Part shown: positions 44,525 through 56,707 of the stretch, in pieces | How positions within the stretch are numbered: position 1 is the first letter of the stretch | Layout of the letters: every line of letters starts with the position of its first letter | Assembly (NCBI RefSeq): GCF_000835495.1 | Contig: NW_015622545.1 | Span: 4,418,042 to 4,482,041 of the forward strand | DNA: 64,000 bases | Reading direction: 5' to 3' | Source of the DNA: Cladophialophora immunda | Lineage: Eukaryota; Ascomycota; Eurotiomycetes; Chaetothyriales; Herpotrichiellaceae | Position numbers and translations under genes: made by a program | The notes under the pieces: model-generated | Database searches by the model: none | Told to the model about the DNA's origin: nothing | The model's input: the letters and a program-made list of their open reading frames with translations, nothing else

Positions 44525-45070
44525 ATGTCCACCAGAGATTCACTCCCGACCATACATCGCTTTATTACCACACACTCAACCTCGGGCGAGTCTCTGCTCG
44601 ACACCACCATTCCGTCCGAAGCTCTTTGGCGCGGCGCCCCAGAAGCGTCATTCTTCCTCGCCTACACCACCAAAACCTTCCCCGTCGTCCTTAAAGGCGA
44701 CGCAGACCTCGACGACTACACCAATGCTTTTGCCTCGACGCCAAAGTTGACCATATCCGGCGGCACGGTTCTCCGGGTGATGGACCTAGGACCTGGGATT
44801 TCCTCGCCCATGCATCGAACCGTAAGCGTCGAGTACACCATCGTCATGGAAGGGGAGGTGGAGCTTGAACTGGACTCTTCCACGAAACAGGTGATGAGGA
44901 GAGGAGACATTTGCATACAGAGGGCTACCAACCACTCATGGAGAAACATGAGCGACACAGAGTGGGCGCGTATATTTCTTGTGCACATTGATTCTGAGAA
45001 ACCTGTAGTGGGTGGTAAGGAGGTTGGCGCAAGCATAGAGGGCAGGGATGTTTTCTCAGATGACCCATAA
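44525..45070 (+). CDS. Cupin-domain protein
   Basis: A 181-residue intronless protein with one cupin domain: motif 1 around PGISSPMHRTVSVEYTIVMEG, inter-motif strand VELELDSSTKQVMRRGD, motif 2 GDICIQRATNHSWRN. The His and Glu of motif 1 and the His of motif 2 are present, while the usual His-x-His pair of motif 1 is reduced, so metal binding is possible but not assured. ATG 44525 is used and the frame extends five codons upstream only from a GTG. Small fungal cupins of this kind act as decarboxylases, isomerases or dioxygenases of small acids in catabolic and secondary pathways. The specific reaction is unknown. It shares its promoter with the alkyl sulfatase. Confidence 0.85.
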   Translation: MSTRDSLPTIHRFITTHSTSGESLLDTTIPSEALWRGAPEASFFLAYTTKTFPVVLKGDADLDDYTNAFASTPKLTISGGTVLRVMDLGPGISSPMHRTVSVEYTIVMEGEVELELDSSTKQVMRRGDICIQRATNHSWRNMSDTEWARIFLVHIDSEKPVVGGKEVGASIEGRDVFSDDP

Positions 45071-45395
45071 AAACTCCTGGTCTCTCCAGAGGTAGCGGAA
45101 ACCAATCTCACAATACAGACCTGAGCCTGCCTCAAGAAGCTGGAGAGTTGTAAATGGCATCTATCGTCATTGAGGTCACCTTGGCTGTATCTCTCGGTTA
45201 ATATCGAGGAATGTGTCTGTCAACGAGTGATCATGCAAAGCGAAGTGAACTCAAACAAGCCAGAGAGCGCGGTGGAGGAAGAGGTACAGGTATCATTGGA
45301 TATCGATGACGCCGGTAAACGTGTATGCAGGTAAAGATGATCTTGGGTGGCGTCTGAGCGCCCGCCCTGGATCCGTTCTCTCATGGCTTCCAAGT
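45071..45395. other. Convergent 3' flanks of cupin and Zn2Cys6 genes
   Basis: Nothing beyond 3' flanking sequence was seen. Confidence 0.5.
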
Positions 45396-47619
45396 TCACT
45401 CGCTAAAGAGATGCAAGTCGTTGACCCAGTTCCGCATCCAGCCGTCCTCAGGAAAATTATTCCCAAGAAGTTCAAAGTCTGGAATGTCATCCAGTATAGC
45501 CCCGGCGCCTAGGTTGCTTGGTGTTGGCGTGAACGATTGCGTTTGGACATAGACCATGTGTGACATATTCAGATCTGCAGAGTATACATTCTCGGCAGTC
45601 GGGCCAGGCCGCAATGCTGTGCTCGCCGAGGGTTCAAGCGCGGTAGTAATGCGGTTATAGTTTTCTGCAATGTCCGCTCCGTACGAATCGAACAAATCCA
45701 GAGGGGAAAAGGACAAAGCATCTGCCGATGTGTTGGCGTTGAGCCGCGGCATTGGAGGTGCTTCCTTGGATACCAATACCTTGCGGATCTCCTGGATGTT
45801 CCGTAAGTTATTTGCGGCAGATGGTCTGGTCGACGCAAGTGTCCGAAAACAACGCTCGAGTGTGTCGAGATTGCCCCTGGATTCTTCCCGCAGCGATGGA
45901 ATTCCAAGACAAGAGAGCTGCGGAATAGTGGTGACAAGCAAATGCCATGCAAAGCCGGAACTCAGAGAACAGGTATGCCCCCGCAGCTCCATTGCTTCAA
46001 AAATGCGGAAGCTGATGTTTGATGCCACAATAGCCGGTGAACTAGCCGGGGGGACGTAGAAGATTGATCGTGGACGATAAAGGATAATGATCGTGGTCAG
46101 CAGGTGTATATGTAACTGAGCCAAGTCGAAAGAATATGGCTTTGCGGTCCCATCTACCTGAATAAGTCGGAGGGCGGGCGGCAAAGATCGAACGAATTCC
46201 AGCAGTCGGAGGCCTACTTTATTCTTTTCTGCCGGTGGAGGATCGTTCTGCCTAGTCAGCAGCTGGCATAGATCACACAAGATCTCCGTGATAGCAACAT
46301 AAGATACAAAGATCTGCGCGCGAATATCACTAGGGTCCGGAAAGTCGTATATAGATGGCGGTTCGACACCGCAATCGGTAGGGTTGACGATTCGTGGACG
46401 GCCATGAGCGGATGACATGATACTGTCCCTTGCCTGTGTGAAATAGTCTCAGTTAGTTTGTGAACGACTCTTCCGACGATGTAACGCACGTATAACGTCC
46501 ACCAAACTCTTCGTCTGAGCCCCTCCTGGCTATTACGCCTGGTTGACTTCATATTCAGGCCCATCTGCTGAGCGAGACCCAGCGCATAGTTTCCCCAGAA
46601 TCTTGGGTGGTCAGTGGAAATGTCTTTTGGCGCGGCCGGCGCATAGAACTGCACCAAACATAATGCTGCAAGCAAATTGAGCGGGTTTCTCTCAGCACCG
46701 GTGTCAATGATAGCTTTGATCCGACGATATTGTGGATGGGCTGGAAGGGTCATGTCACTTTTGGGCTTGGTTGAAGCAGCAGCTAGGAGAACGGCCTGGA
46801 GAACCAGCAACGAGGGTACCCTCGAGGATGCGTCGGCGGGGACAGTTCCATCATCGACAACCGGCATCCAAGTCCAGCATTTTTTGTAGAAGATTTCAAA
46901 CAATGCTTGACGGACGGGAATCGACGGAAGTTCGAAGGCGTTGTAGAGTTCAAGGACTTTCATGTCGCTCTCAGTCAAGGTATGCTCATGTGGCTGGCGA
47001 CCTCCGTGAGAGTGGTCAATCCCCGGAAAATCGTCTCCTAGGACAGCGCGGCGCGAAAGGTACGACGAGTTGTAGAATTCGTCGACTCTTGGAGACGAGG
47101 CTGCTGCGACTAAGTCAATCGGGCTCGGAGCTGCGACGCAGTGGTGGATGAAGAGAAGCGGTGCCATGCCGGTGTCGGCACGACTCTGTGCTGGTGACGG
47201 GGCGGCCACGTCCCAGTTCTGCGGTTGGGGGTTATTCTGCTGGTACGCAGGACTCGATACAGAATTCCGAACATGGCTCGAGATTCTGGCTCTTTTATCC
47301 GGCTGTGGTCGCTGCTGACTGTGATCTTTCCGCCGCCGTAAACGGGGTCTAAGAAAGGTTATGTTCTGACCCATGTGGACAATGCTGGCGCACTGACTTG
47401 CAAGTGAACCCATGCTCAGCACAATTGGAACATGTAACAGATGTGCCGGTTATATCACAACGTACTATCAGCGTCAGCACTGGGCTTGGCCAAGGTATCT
47501 TTCTAGGCTCGAGGTGTGGAATCTTTCGTACCTTTTCGCGCATAACAGGCTTCACACGCACGAGCATGTTGCGGACGAGGATGGATACTCGTTGGGTCAT
47601 AGTTTTTGAACGTAGCCAT
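45396..47619 (-). CDS. Zn2Cys6 transcription factor, probable cluster regulator
   Basis: A 683-residue regulator from exons 47619-47532, 47464-47398, 47348-46490 and 46433-45396. The introns are 67, 49 and 56 bp, all phase-checked. Exons 1 and 2 together encode the zinc cluster ACEACYARKVRCDITGTSVTC then SNCAEHGFTC. Each exon alone is unrecognisable. The fungal-specific transcription factor domain starts near the LFEIFYKKCWTWMPVVD block and includes GLAQQMGLN, RRRVWWTLYARD, which spans the last intron, and GRPRIVNP. It lies in the middle of the acyl-chain gene run, immediately downstream of acyl-CoA oxidase 1 on the same strand. A pathway-specific role is likely but inferred. CCTCGG and CCGAGG hexamers lie in its upstream region. 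Confidence 0.9.
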
Positions 47620-47991
47620 ATCCTAAAGACAAGACACTTCCGTCATTACAGTGTCATATTCTTGAGCCTGGCGGAAACAACGGATAGAGGCAAAGAAAGA
47701 AAAATCTCGAGTGAGAAACGGATCTAGACCAAAGATGCGGAGTTGGTCGATTGAGTCAGCCTCGTGCGGAGTTTGCCAACTCTTTCACCTCGGTGTTAAG
47801 GGAGACCCTTCCCGGCCCCCTATGTTCGTGGACCCACCTTTGTATCCGAGGCTGTTATTACTTTCAACATAGAGAAAATGTTGATCGCAGGTGGGTGGCT
47901 CCACTAGACACGCCAGCGAGGGAATGTATACCCAATCTCCTCTGTCACACAAAGAGGTACTTCCAGAGAACAATTTTTGATACAAGTATCC
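47620..47991. promoter_or_regulatory. Regulator promoter with CCTCGG/CCGAGG hexamers
   Basis: A 372-bp region between the acyl-CoA oxidase 1 stop and the regulator ATG. CCTCGG at 47788-47793 and CCGAGG at 47846-47851 match the core described for the fatty-acid regulators FarA/FarB in Aspergillus. Hexamers of this kind occur by chance about every 2 kb. Confidence 0.35.
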
Positions 47992-50184
47992 TTACAGTTT
48001 TGCCTTGAGTCCATCTTCCTCCCTGCTCGGCTGGAACTGCTTCCACATCTGCCTCGTATTCACCATCATGGGCCAGAGATGTTGCATGTGGTTCATCTCA
48101 CTCTTTCGAGCACCGTCCAGCAGTGCCTCGTACGGGGTCTGGTCGCTTCTTGCCAGCGCACTGTCGAGCTCAAACTCTGTGAAGCCGTACGCGTTGATGA
48201 TATTCTGCGCATGCTTTTCTGCCACTTCAACAATGACTGCGTCGTAAGCCATACGCAATGAAGAGCGTTGATCAGATGTCAACGCGAGAGGTGGACATAG
48301 CACTGCATGAGCCGACGTCATGATCGAGAGAGAGAACTAACAGAGGGACAGGGAGTCAGTGTCATTCCCAAGTCTTTGGGAGAAGATAAACATACGAGTT
48401 GGGCCAAGGCGGTCATGGCTCCCTTGTAAGTTGCACCACTCGGGATACCGTCAACCACTTCCCAGAACCCCTTCCAATATATGAAATCGCCATGTGCCAT
48501 TGTCAATGCATGACATGCGTAGCTAGTATCCCGACCCGCGTTTGTGTCTTCGATGTGTTGCCGCACAAGCACAACAACCCGCTGTTCGAGTATAAATCTC
48601 TGTGCATCACGCTCAAGCCATTCTAAAGGCGACTTAATACAGAGTGGCTCCGGCGCTGTGGTGGCGCGCAGGAAGGAAAGGTATGAGAGCGAGGGAAGCG
48701 AGGATTCAGTGCCGCTGTAGACGGGTCAGTATAAATCTTGAAAGGATACAAATGAGGTTAGAGTACGCTTTGAAGTGCTTCAGAATGGCTCTAGGGACTT
48801 GCTGCGCCACAACGTAGTTGTCTCCTTCATAGGTCACAGCGTTGATGGAATTGGCGTACATCCGACCGAAACCCGAGAGAGCACTGTAACCATGGCCGCC
48901 ACAAGCAATTCGACATGTTTCCACCCCGTATCCTGTGATCTCGGTCGAGTACACTTTAGCCCCCACCGTTTGGAGGTGGAGATCTTCTAACTGAGAGGTG
49001 TCGTCGGTCCTCAAGTAGTTTGCTGTATAGTCATCATATGCGCGCTTGATAGCTTGCCCGACGACGACGAGTGCGGTGGCCTTCGAGGGGTGTCAGCAAG
49101 CATATATTGTCACTTGTCGATCCAGAATCTTACCTTGGCAAGGAGTGGAAGCAACCTATACCGCACACTCGCATAGTCGAAGACAGGGTTTTCGCGACCA
49201 TCCCCGCTCTTCGAGAACTGCTTCCTGAAGGTGGTATAGTGATACGCCACAGCCACGGCTTTGAGCAGATCCCAACCTGTGATCTCGGCCATAAGGGCAC
49301 GTACTGTCACCATCGAACCATAGGAGTGTTTGAGATTCTTGGGTGGGACATAAGTGCCATCTCGGAGAACCTGGGCGTTTCTGGCCAGCATTTGAGAGCG
49401 AGGAATGCGCACATTGTGAAACTGAAGCGCACCGTTATCGGTGCCGAGCATGCCCTGGAACGCTTTTGGACCGAGCTCATAAATCTCACAGCCGGGTATA
49501 AGTTCTTGAGTGTCAAGGTGACGCAACTGGACCAAGAATAGATGGTTGCCATAGTCCTTGCCTTTGAGGATCAAGCGAGCCACAACGATGCCATGTGTAG
49601 CCCATACACCAGTCGCGCCGATCCAGTACTTGGTGCTACTGATTGTGGGCGAGTTGATCAAGAACTCGTCGGCCTCTGGATCAAAAGTTGCCGTGGTTTC
49701 AATGCCTTTGACGTTTGACCCATGGCCTAGCTCGGTCTGACAATACGACCCGAAGATTTCGAATCGCTCCGCCTTGGGAATCCAGATTTTCTTTTGTTCA
49801 TCCGACATTTGACGCTCTAAATTTGACATGAATACTAGGGATGTACGTTAGTCGGTCGGATGAAAGTGATATTCTGCAGGGCTTACTCCTAAATTGTGGT
49901 TGGACTGGCAACATATTGTCTGTCATTTTGATTGCTTCCATGAAATGGCGATGAGGCCAATTATTCTGGAACTTGAGTCTGATGAGCTCACGACTCTGCA
50001 ACGCCGCGCGAGTCCACGCATCTTTGCGGGCCAACGATGGAGGAGTGACGATCTTCTTGTCAAATATGGGATTGCCAATAAAGACTTTCAGCAGGGCTTT
50101 CCTTCTCTCTAGTTTTTCCTCCCCTCCCCAGAGGAATAATGTGAAATCCGAATCTTCGGGCTGAACTGGAATGCTTCGAGACAT
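47992..50184 (-). CDS. Peroxisomal acyl-CoA oxidase 1
   Basis: A 658-residue flavoenzyme that would convert acyl-CoA to trans-2-enoyl-CoA with H2O2 release, the first step of peroxisomal beta-oxidation. Five exons: 50184-49887, 49834-49134, 49080-48767, 48714-48396 and 48336-47992. Introns are 52-59 bp and every join keeps frame. Motifs: CQTELGHGSNVKGIETTATF (substrate/FAD loop), AFQGMLGTDNGALQFHNVRI, and ACGGHGYSALSGF before the catalytic Glu segment TYEGDNYVV. The C-terminus KAKL ends in the peroxisomal signal AKL. The family's usual length is 650-700. It is divergent from the enoyl-CoA hydratase/isomerase gene across 409 bp. Chain-length preference cannot be told. Confidence 0.94.
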
Positions 50185-50593
50185 AATGGGAGACTGTTTG
50201 TACTCGGACTGCCGGCTACAAAAACTACAAGTCAAGATGAGATTATATCATTTCCTGATGCTGGTTACTGCCGGACTCCAAAGTCCTGGTACTTTTTTGG
50301 CTAGCGAGATATTGTCCCCGCCACTACCTCACACTGGACGCCTGGACCGTTTACCGTGGAGTATGAGAACCGGGGATATCCAAATTTGGTAATACCCAGA
50401 ACCTGCCTCGGCGTTTGCATATTTCGATTTTGATGTTCTCCGCACTCCAACGATGGACCGAGAGAGTGATTCGGGTAATCTGCGGACACTCTGGAGAACC
50501 CTCCGTGGCATTTGGTAACCGGAGACTGAAAAGAGCTGCATGGGAGACGACAGAGTAACTTGGGCTTACAGCAAATTCTCAGCGTGAGACAGT
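50185..50593. promoter_or_regulatory. Divergent promoter of acyl-CoA oxidase 1 and enoyl-CoA hydratase/isomerase
   Basis: A 409-bp region between two outward-facing ATGs, so the two beta-oxidation genes are probably co-regulated. It contains CCTCGG at 50406-50411. No coding frame is supported. Confidence 0.6.
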
Positions 50594-51423
50594 ATGAGCT
50601 ACCAGTACCTCACAGTCGAGCGCAAAGGCGACGTATTCATAATTACGTTAAGAAAACCTCCCGAGAATCGCCTCAATGTTCCATGCTGTCAAGAGCTTAT
50701 CAGAGCCTATCACTCGATTCAAAAGGAGCTGGGCCAAGATGCTGAAGGGGCGGTAGTATTGACTGGCAGCGACGCCAAGTTCTTCACCACGGTCAGCAAA
50801 CATGGATCAAATGCCCTTGCCCTGCACAGCTCTAACATCTTGCTAGGGACTTGATCTTGACGAACGAGAAGGCAATATTTTTGCTTCAAGCGACGGCTTC
50901 TATCCCGTAAGTGAACCGCCCCCTTGCTCAAAGGCAATTCTTCTGACGCGAACGCCAGCTTCTGGCCACCATACTTGACTTTCCATTCCCGACTATAGCG
51001 TGCATAACAGGCCACGTCATGGGTGGTGCTTGTCTTCTTACCCTCGCTCACGATTATCGGGTGATGAACTCGCAGCGCGGATTTTGGCAGATGCCTCCTG
51101 TCAATGCTGGTCTACACCATGATGGCATGGGTTCACTAATTCGACTCAAGCTCGCTCCCAAGGTTGCGAGAAAGGTGCTGCTGGAGGCGCACAGGTACAC
51201 CGGAAAGGAAGCACTGGAGGATGGGATCGTGGATGTTGTTGCCCCGCCGGATAAGATGCTCGACGAAGCGATTAAGATCGCAGAGCAATGGAAAGGCAAG
51301 GCGAAAATGGGAGTGTATGGGCTTCTGAGAAACGAACTGTGGGGTCAAGCTCATTCTGCATATCAGGCAGTGAGCTACGTCCATTCCAGGCAGACCTCCA
51401 GAGAGCCAAAAGTGAAGTTGTAA
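50594..51423 (+). CDS. Crotonase-fold enoyl-CoA hydratase/isomerase
   Basis: A 240-residue enzyme from exons 50594-50791, 50847-50906 and 50959-51423 (introns 55 and 52 bp, phase 0). Crotonase signatures: VVLTGSDAKFFTTGLDL, completed only by splicing and giving the first oxyanion-hole residue, and CITGHVMGGACLLTLAHDYR, the second. The residues after these are those of delta3-delta2-enoyl-CoA isomerases and related hydratases (NAGLHHDGMGSLIRLKL). The C-terminus VKL resembles a peroxisomal signal only weakly. With the two oxidases and the synthetase it would supply the hydration or double-bond shift of a peroxisomal beta-oxidation route. Which of the two reactions it performs is open. Confidence 0.88.
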
Positions 51424-51517
51424 AGATGCCTTCAAACAATGTCCGGGTTCAGGGAATCGAAAGTCGAGCGACATTTTCTCAAGTGATTTCACCCCAGCAC
51501 CCAGGAACTTCTATACT

Positions 51518-53472
51518 CTAGAGCCTACTCTCACGCTTTTTGGAGTCCCAGCGTTGCACGTCGGGATGTCCTTCAGGAGGGAATAGTTCCTGGACAAGCA
51601 CCTTCTTAACGACCTTCCCCGTGGCGTTCTTCTTGAGCTCATTCACGACACGAAGCAGCGTCGGCATCTTGTACCCGGTCAGCGTCGTTCTCAGGTCATG
51701 CCTAAGCTTGTCTAAAGTCAAGTCTCGTGGTGCCTAGACTCGTCAGCTTCTGCATACACGGTTCACCTGTCGAGTCTTACATCTGGTTGGAGGACTAGTG
51801 CTGCAGCAACCCTCTGACCAAATTCCTCATCCTCGACGCCGACCACCATGGCCTCGGCAACGTAACCGAGACCCAAAATTTCCCGTTCGATATCCAGAGC
51901 GGATATCTTATAGCCACCGCTCTTGATTACTGAGAATTGGTTAGCGCTTGTACGGCGTATCCCATAGAGTTGCTTACTGTCGATTGAAGCTCGACCCAGG
52001 ATGAAGTAGTATTTTCCTTCACGCCGGGCAATATCGCCTGTCTTGAAGTATCCATCAGCGTCGAGCGCGTTCTCCGTCGCTTTCCTATCGAACAAATACC
52101 TGTATCCGTCAGTGAAGCGCTGAAAACGGCTGGACATAAACAGCGTACTTGGAGAATAAGATCGGGCTTCGCATGAGCACTTCTCCTTCATCGCCGTTGG
52201 ATAGTTTAAGGTCGACGCCTGGTGCCTTCTCGCCGACCGAGCCATCTGGCACGCCTTCTGACCGCGGAGTCACTGTGAAAGCATTGCCAAACTCTGTACC
52301 TCCGTAGCGTGTCAAGATCGCTCGCCCTCCTCTTAAATTTGTCCACTTCTGCTGGAGGGGCCGTGGTAGGGCTGAAGTCCCACACAGCAGAGCACGGATT
52401 TCATTGACGCCTTTGATGTACTCCCCCAGTTCCTGCGGTGTCAGTTTTGATAACCGCTGCTCATAGTATGCCATCAAACGCATGTAGATGGTCGGCACTC
52501 CTGAAAAGAAGGCCAATCCTCCCTGTCGAATCCGTTCCCACGTCCATTCAACGTTGAAACCACCGCTGCGGAACTCGATGCAACCTCCACAGTACAGGAA
52601 AGGAATCAGAGTGACGGTTACTCCCGTCGCATGATGCACAGGCAATACATGCAATACCACATCCCCTTCCCTGATCCCATGCTGGTCACTGAAAGAAGCC
52701 GCCACGTCGTAGAAGAAGCCTCTTCGCTTGACTCCTCCTTTGGGAGGCCCACTGGTGCCCGAAGTGAAAATGACCAAGCCTGACTTATTCAAGTCAAAGT
52801 ATGGATCGGAGGAGATTTGGATCTGGCTTGGATCCAAAGGCTTCTGCATAATATGTGGAGTGATCTGAATGGCGCGGAAGCCATCATTCTGCTGGTTGCG
52901 GACTGCAGATTCGAGGTCTCGTCCAAGCTGTATGCTGCGCTGTGCGACAAGGACAGCCGAAGATCTTGATTTGGTCGCATAATATGTCGCTTCCTTTGTA
53001 GGAAGATCGGGGGCTGCATCATTTAGCCTAGAATCACGCCTGTGTTGAGCAAAAGCCACTTACAGATAGGTACAATAACGGCACCCAGTGCCATCAGGGC
53101 AAAGAAGCCCACCACAAATTCATAGCCGCCAGGACCAAGTAGATTGATGAAGACTTCTTCATCTCGATCAATCTTCTGGACAACAGCACGAGGCAGCGTT
53201 TGTCTCAGCACGTTTCGGAGATGGAGGACATCTGTTAGGAGTTGAGTGTAGTCGGCCGTGTACCCGAAGGTAGTATCCTTGACAGCGACGAGGTTTGGCC
53301 TATAGGACCAACGTAACAAGCGCCCGAACAAGAAAAAGTTCGGGAAGACCTTCGGGCCTTGGTGCTTTGGTACCCATTGTGCTCGATCGTCCGGATAGTC
53401 GACACGATCAACGATAACGGCTGAACCACCATCCAAGGATATCTCTGCTGGATCAGCTGATCGTATTGACAT
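51518..53472 (-). CDS. AMP-forming acyl-CoA synthetase with SRL peroxisomal signal
   Basis: A 586-residue ligase that would activate a carboxylic acid to its CoA thioester with ATP. Five exons: 53472-53064, 53013-52149, 52099-51978, 51929-51781 and 51733-51518. Introns are 46-50 bp. Motifs: the P-loop IFTSGTSGPPKGG, LPVHHATGV, YGGTEFG (adenylate binding), DGYFKTGDIARREG (hinge Asp), IKSGGYKISALDIE and the catalytic Lys in KNATGKVVKK. The last three residues are SRL, a standard PTS1. The layout is nearest to malonyl-CoA/ACSF3-type or medium-chain synthetases, so a short or dicarboxylic substrate is possible. Its 3' end faces that of the enoyl-CoA hydratase/isomerase with 94 bp between. Confidence 0.93.
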
Positions 53473-54092
53473 CCTGGCGATATTGAACGAGTCTGTCTTC
53501 AGTCGGGGTTGGCGCTGCTGCACAGGTACAGGTCAGGAGACAGTCTCGAGTTTTTGGTGTCAATCAACCATGCAGTATTTGAGTATCACCTTTCTCTTGG
53601 CCTTCAGCCTTGTGGCTTAGAACAAACATCAAAGCTATCTCCGTGAGGGGTCGATTTATCTTGGAGAGTCTGCGATTTCCTAGGTTGGCAATCCCCGAAT
53701 AGAATCTCCCGGAGGGAACAGTGTTGGGGAAACAAGGTACTAGCCGGTCAAATTCCGTCGCCAGGACCCTGTGCATCTGGGGCCCCATATGGAGACCGCA
53801 TGGATGCTATCGCCGCCACGTTCCCCAGGGGTTTATATGAGGGGGTTGACCGACTGACTGATTGTGGTGTGACCCTTGTTTCGCAACTGCCCCTTGCAAG
53901 AAATCGTCGAGGCGTCTTCTTGTGGCAATTAAACCAGGGACGTGATCCATATATTGACAATGTTTGGGTGGAAAGAGGCGAAGGCAGCCGTCGAGGCTGA
54001 GGGTATCTACATTGGAGGCTGGGGCCTGCGAAATGCTGTTTGGCCAAAGCGGGTTGATGGCCACCATGGTCAGCTCCCCTCAAGCTGCGTGA
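53473..54092. promoter_or_regulatory. Divergent promoter of acyl-CoA synthetase and transporter
   Basis: A 620-bp region shared by two outward-facing genes. A GCCGGTCAAA sequence near 53743 resembles half of the 18-bp palindrome found upstream of acyl-CoA oxidase 2. Several short frames here are not credible. Confidence 0.5.
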
Positions 54093-55997
54093 ATGTTGAT
54101 GAAGAAAAGCTTACCCTCCACAGCAAGCAGTCAAGATAGGATTGAGCATGTTGCAGCAGTCCAGGACTGGGATAAGGACGAAGAGCGGAAGCTGGTGAGG
54201 AAGCTTGATGCACGAGTCTTGTTCCCTTGTTGTATCATCTACTTCCTCGCGTACCTGGATCGGGCGAACATGGGATTCGTGAACGTGCTTCAAGCTGGCA
54301 AACCGAGCAGCTTCGAGGAGACCCTACATCTCGAGGGTTCGGATTTCAATTGGGTAAGAAGTGCCATTGCATGTTTCGAGCCTCTTGAGCACTAACGAAG
54401 ATGCAGGCTGTATCCGTCACTTATTTCATGGTTACCGTCCTCTTGATTCCGTCGAATCTGCTGATGAAGAGGTTCTCTGGAAAGTTTTACTTTCCCGTCA
54501 TAATGATTCTCTGGGGCACAATCGTCATGTGCATCGGCGCAGTTCATAGCAGAGCCGGCTTGCTTGCTGCGCGGTTCTTCCTGGGGATACCCGAGTCAGG
54601 CGTCGTACCAGCTTCGATCATGTACTTTTCTTTCTGGTACAAACCGCACGAACGAGCATGGCGGATTGGTATCTTTCATGCCGCAAATGCTCTTGCTTCT
54701 GGAGTAGGGGGGTTCCTAGCCGTCGCCATCGACCATGTAAGTCATCGAGATATATTCCTACTAACACGCATCTTACTGACGCAAAAAGCTCAACGGAAAA
54801 GCCGGACTCGAAAGTTGGCGCTGGCTATTCATCATCGAGGGAGCTATGCCGTGAGTCCTGCCTGCCTTTCTGAAAATCGACATGTTGAGCTGAAGATTAA
54901 CTATGCCGCAGGATTGTGTGCGCAGTCCCCGTTCACTTCCTCCTACTTACTTTCCCGGAAGACTCGAAATCATTGACTGAGCGAGGTAAGCAGTACTATA
55001 CCCGCCTGATGGTGAGATATCTCGCTAAGAACTTCAAGAACGTTACATTGCTGTCAATCGGTTTGGCCGTGGAGCCACTCGAAAGACGGACGTCACATGG
55101 GACTGGCCAGCCTTCTTCAATGTCATGTCTCGACCATCAACATACGTTTTCTTCGTGTCATACCTTTGCTTGCTGATTGTCGCGGTGGCACTCGGGACAT
55201 TCTTACCGACCATCCTGAAAGTGGTAAGCAATTATCTATCCCTCCATCCCAAGAGCTTCTCACTGAGTGTCGCAGTTTGCCAAATTCAGCAGCACTAAAG
55301 CAAACGAATACAGCTCATCAGTGTATTTCGTGGCAATTGTCGTATATGCTTTCTGGAGCTGGCACTCTGACTGGACTCGTGAGAGAATCTGGCATTATAT
55401 CATCCCGGCAGCCATGGCGATTCCGTGCTTCGCCATTTGGACCCATGTGGCCACACAAAAGAGCTTTGGTGACATGACGCCGATTCAGCTCTATGGATTG
55501 GCGTACCTCGGAAATATGGTCTCAATCGCGCAGCCAGCTGCTTTGGCGTACCGCACGTCAACATTGTACGGGGCAGCGGAGCAAGCCATCGGTGGCGCTA
55601 CCGCCGTTGCTTCGCTGTCGATCGCAAGTATTATCGGGCCTCAGGTAAGGAGCAACCATTGTCACAGCGTCGACGACCAAGGGGCTAATCCACGCAGATT
55701 TTCCCGAGCACAGACGCTCCATGGTACTTGCCAGGTTTTGCTGCTGCGTCTTCCACCATTGCCTTTACTATCATCAGCTTTGCAAGCTTGCCACTGTGGC
55801 TGCTCTGGGAGGCCAAAAGACGCAAAGCCAAGACTGGACATGCGATGCCTCTACGTGCTATCGAGGATGCGGAACACAGTACTATCTCGGCGGCCAATCT
55901 CGCCCGCCTTCACGAACAGAAGGCAATGGAAGAAAAATATGCTCTGGATTTAGAAAATCCCCGCCATATTGAAGAGATCCCCGATACCAAGGTTTAA
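54093..55997 (+). CDS. MFS transporter, allantoate permease (anion:cation symporter) type
   Basis: A 526-residue carrier of carboxylate-type anions from seven exons: 54093-54353, 54407-54736, 54789-54850, 54912-54985, 55039-55223, 55276-55644 and 55698-55997. Introns are 52-61 bp and all phases close. Family marks: KLDARVLFPCCIIYFLAYLDRANMGF is split over helix 1. RFFLGIPESGVVPA follows, then FWYKPHERAWRIG, ESWRWLFIIEGAMP and FPEDSKSLTERERYIAVNRF. The last is formed only after two splices. These blocks are those of Dal5-like anion:cation symporters, which import allantoate, nicotinate, pantothenate and other organic acids. Beside a CoA ligase and beta-oxidation enzymes, it is the natural candidate for substrate uptake. 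ATG 54093 is the first in frame. Confidence 0.92.
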
Positions 55998-56421
55998 ACA
56001 CCGGTTCGCACTCAAGGATATGAAGGAGCATGAGACAACTTATTTGCAAGGCCACAGTCACCCCCATCTGAAGTCGCTAGGGAAGGGGCTTTATGTGCTT
56101 CCTATGGACGACTCTCACTTGGATATCTGTTGAAATCTACTCCAGGAACGCCAATCATGGCTACTCGGAGATCATACTCGTAGTGTTACCAATTGAAAGC
56201 GGTAGCAGAACTCGGGAAAACCATTTTTCCACACCACATTGGATATAAACCCATCAGTACGGTCCTCAGAGAGACTATTGAGAGAGCCGACTATTGGACA
56301 GTTATTAGGGTATAGCAAGATTATTACTTTCGTCTCACGCTGGCACCGCTGATCTCTAGAGAACTCACAATCACATGTATTCACAATGCCGGAGGTAGCA
56401 TTACGGGACTTTCCCCCCTAC

Positions 56422-56636
56422 ATCTGGCTCACCGACTGACATGCACCGCCCTGACAGCTTTCTGGCATTATGAGGCACGTTCTGGACTAGCTGATAATCC
56501 GAACTTGGCGGGACCCACTGCCGGGCTCGGATATTACCCGTTTTGTGAAATCGCCTTCAAAGAACTCCATTTTGACTTGCTTTGGTGAACGCAGAAGGAA
56601 AGCTGCTCCACATTTTATCAGGCTCATCGCCTGACA
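56422..56636 (+). repeat. Repeated 20-bp motif in the acyl-CoA oxidase 2 promoter
   Basis: ATCTGGCTCACCGACTGACA at 56422-56441 and ATCAGGCTCATCGCCTGACA at 56617-56636. The second is itself a near-dyad (TCAGGC...GCCTGA). A further dyad TCAGG-TGAG-CCTGA lies at 56669-56682. Confidence 0.55.
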
Positions 56637-56689
56637 ATAACTCCTCCGAGAAAATCAACTCTCCGGAATCAGGTGAGCCTGACCGGCGC

Positions 56690-56707
56690 TCAAAGACCGG
56701 TCTTTGA
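56690..56707. promoter_or_regulatory. 18-bp perfect palindrome upstream of acyl-CoA oxidase 2
   Basis: TCAAAGACCGGTCTTTGA is fully self-complementary. It lies 120 bp upstream of the oxidase ATG, with CCGG at its centre, the kind of inverted CGG triplets a Zn2Cys6 dimer can read. Confidence 0.55.
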
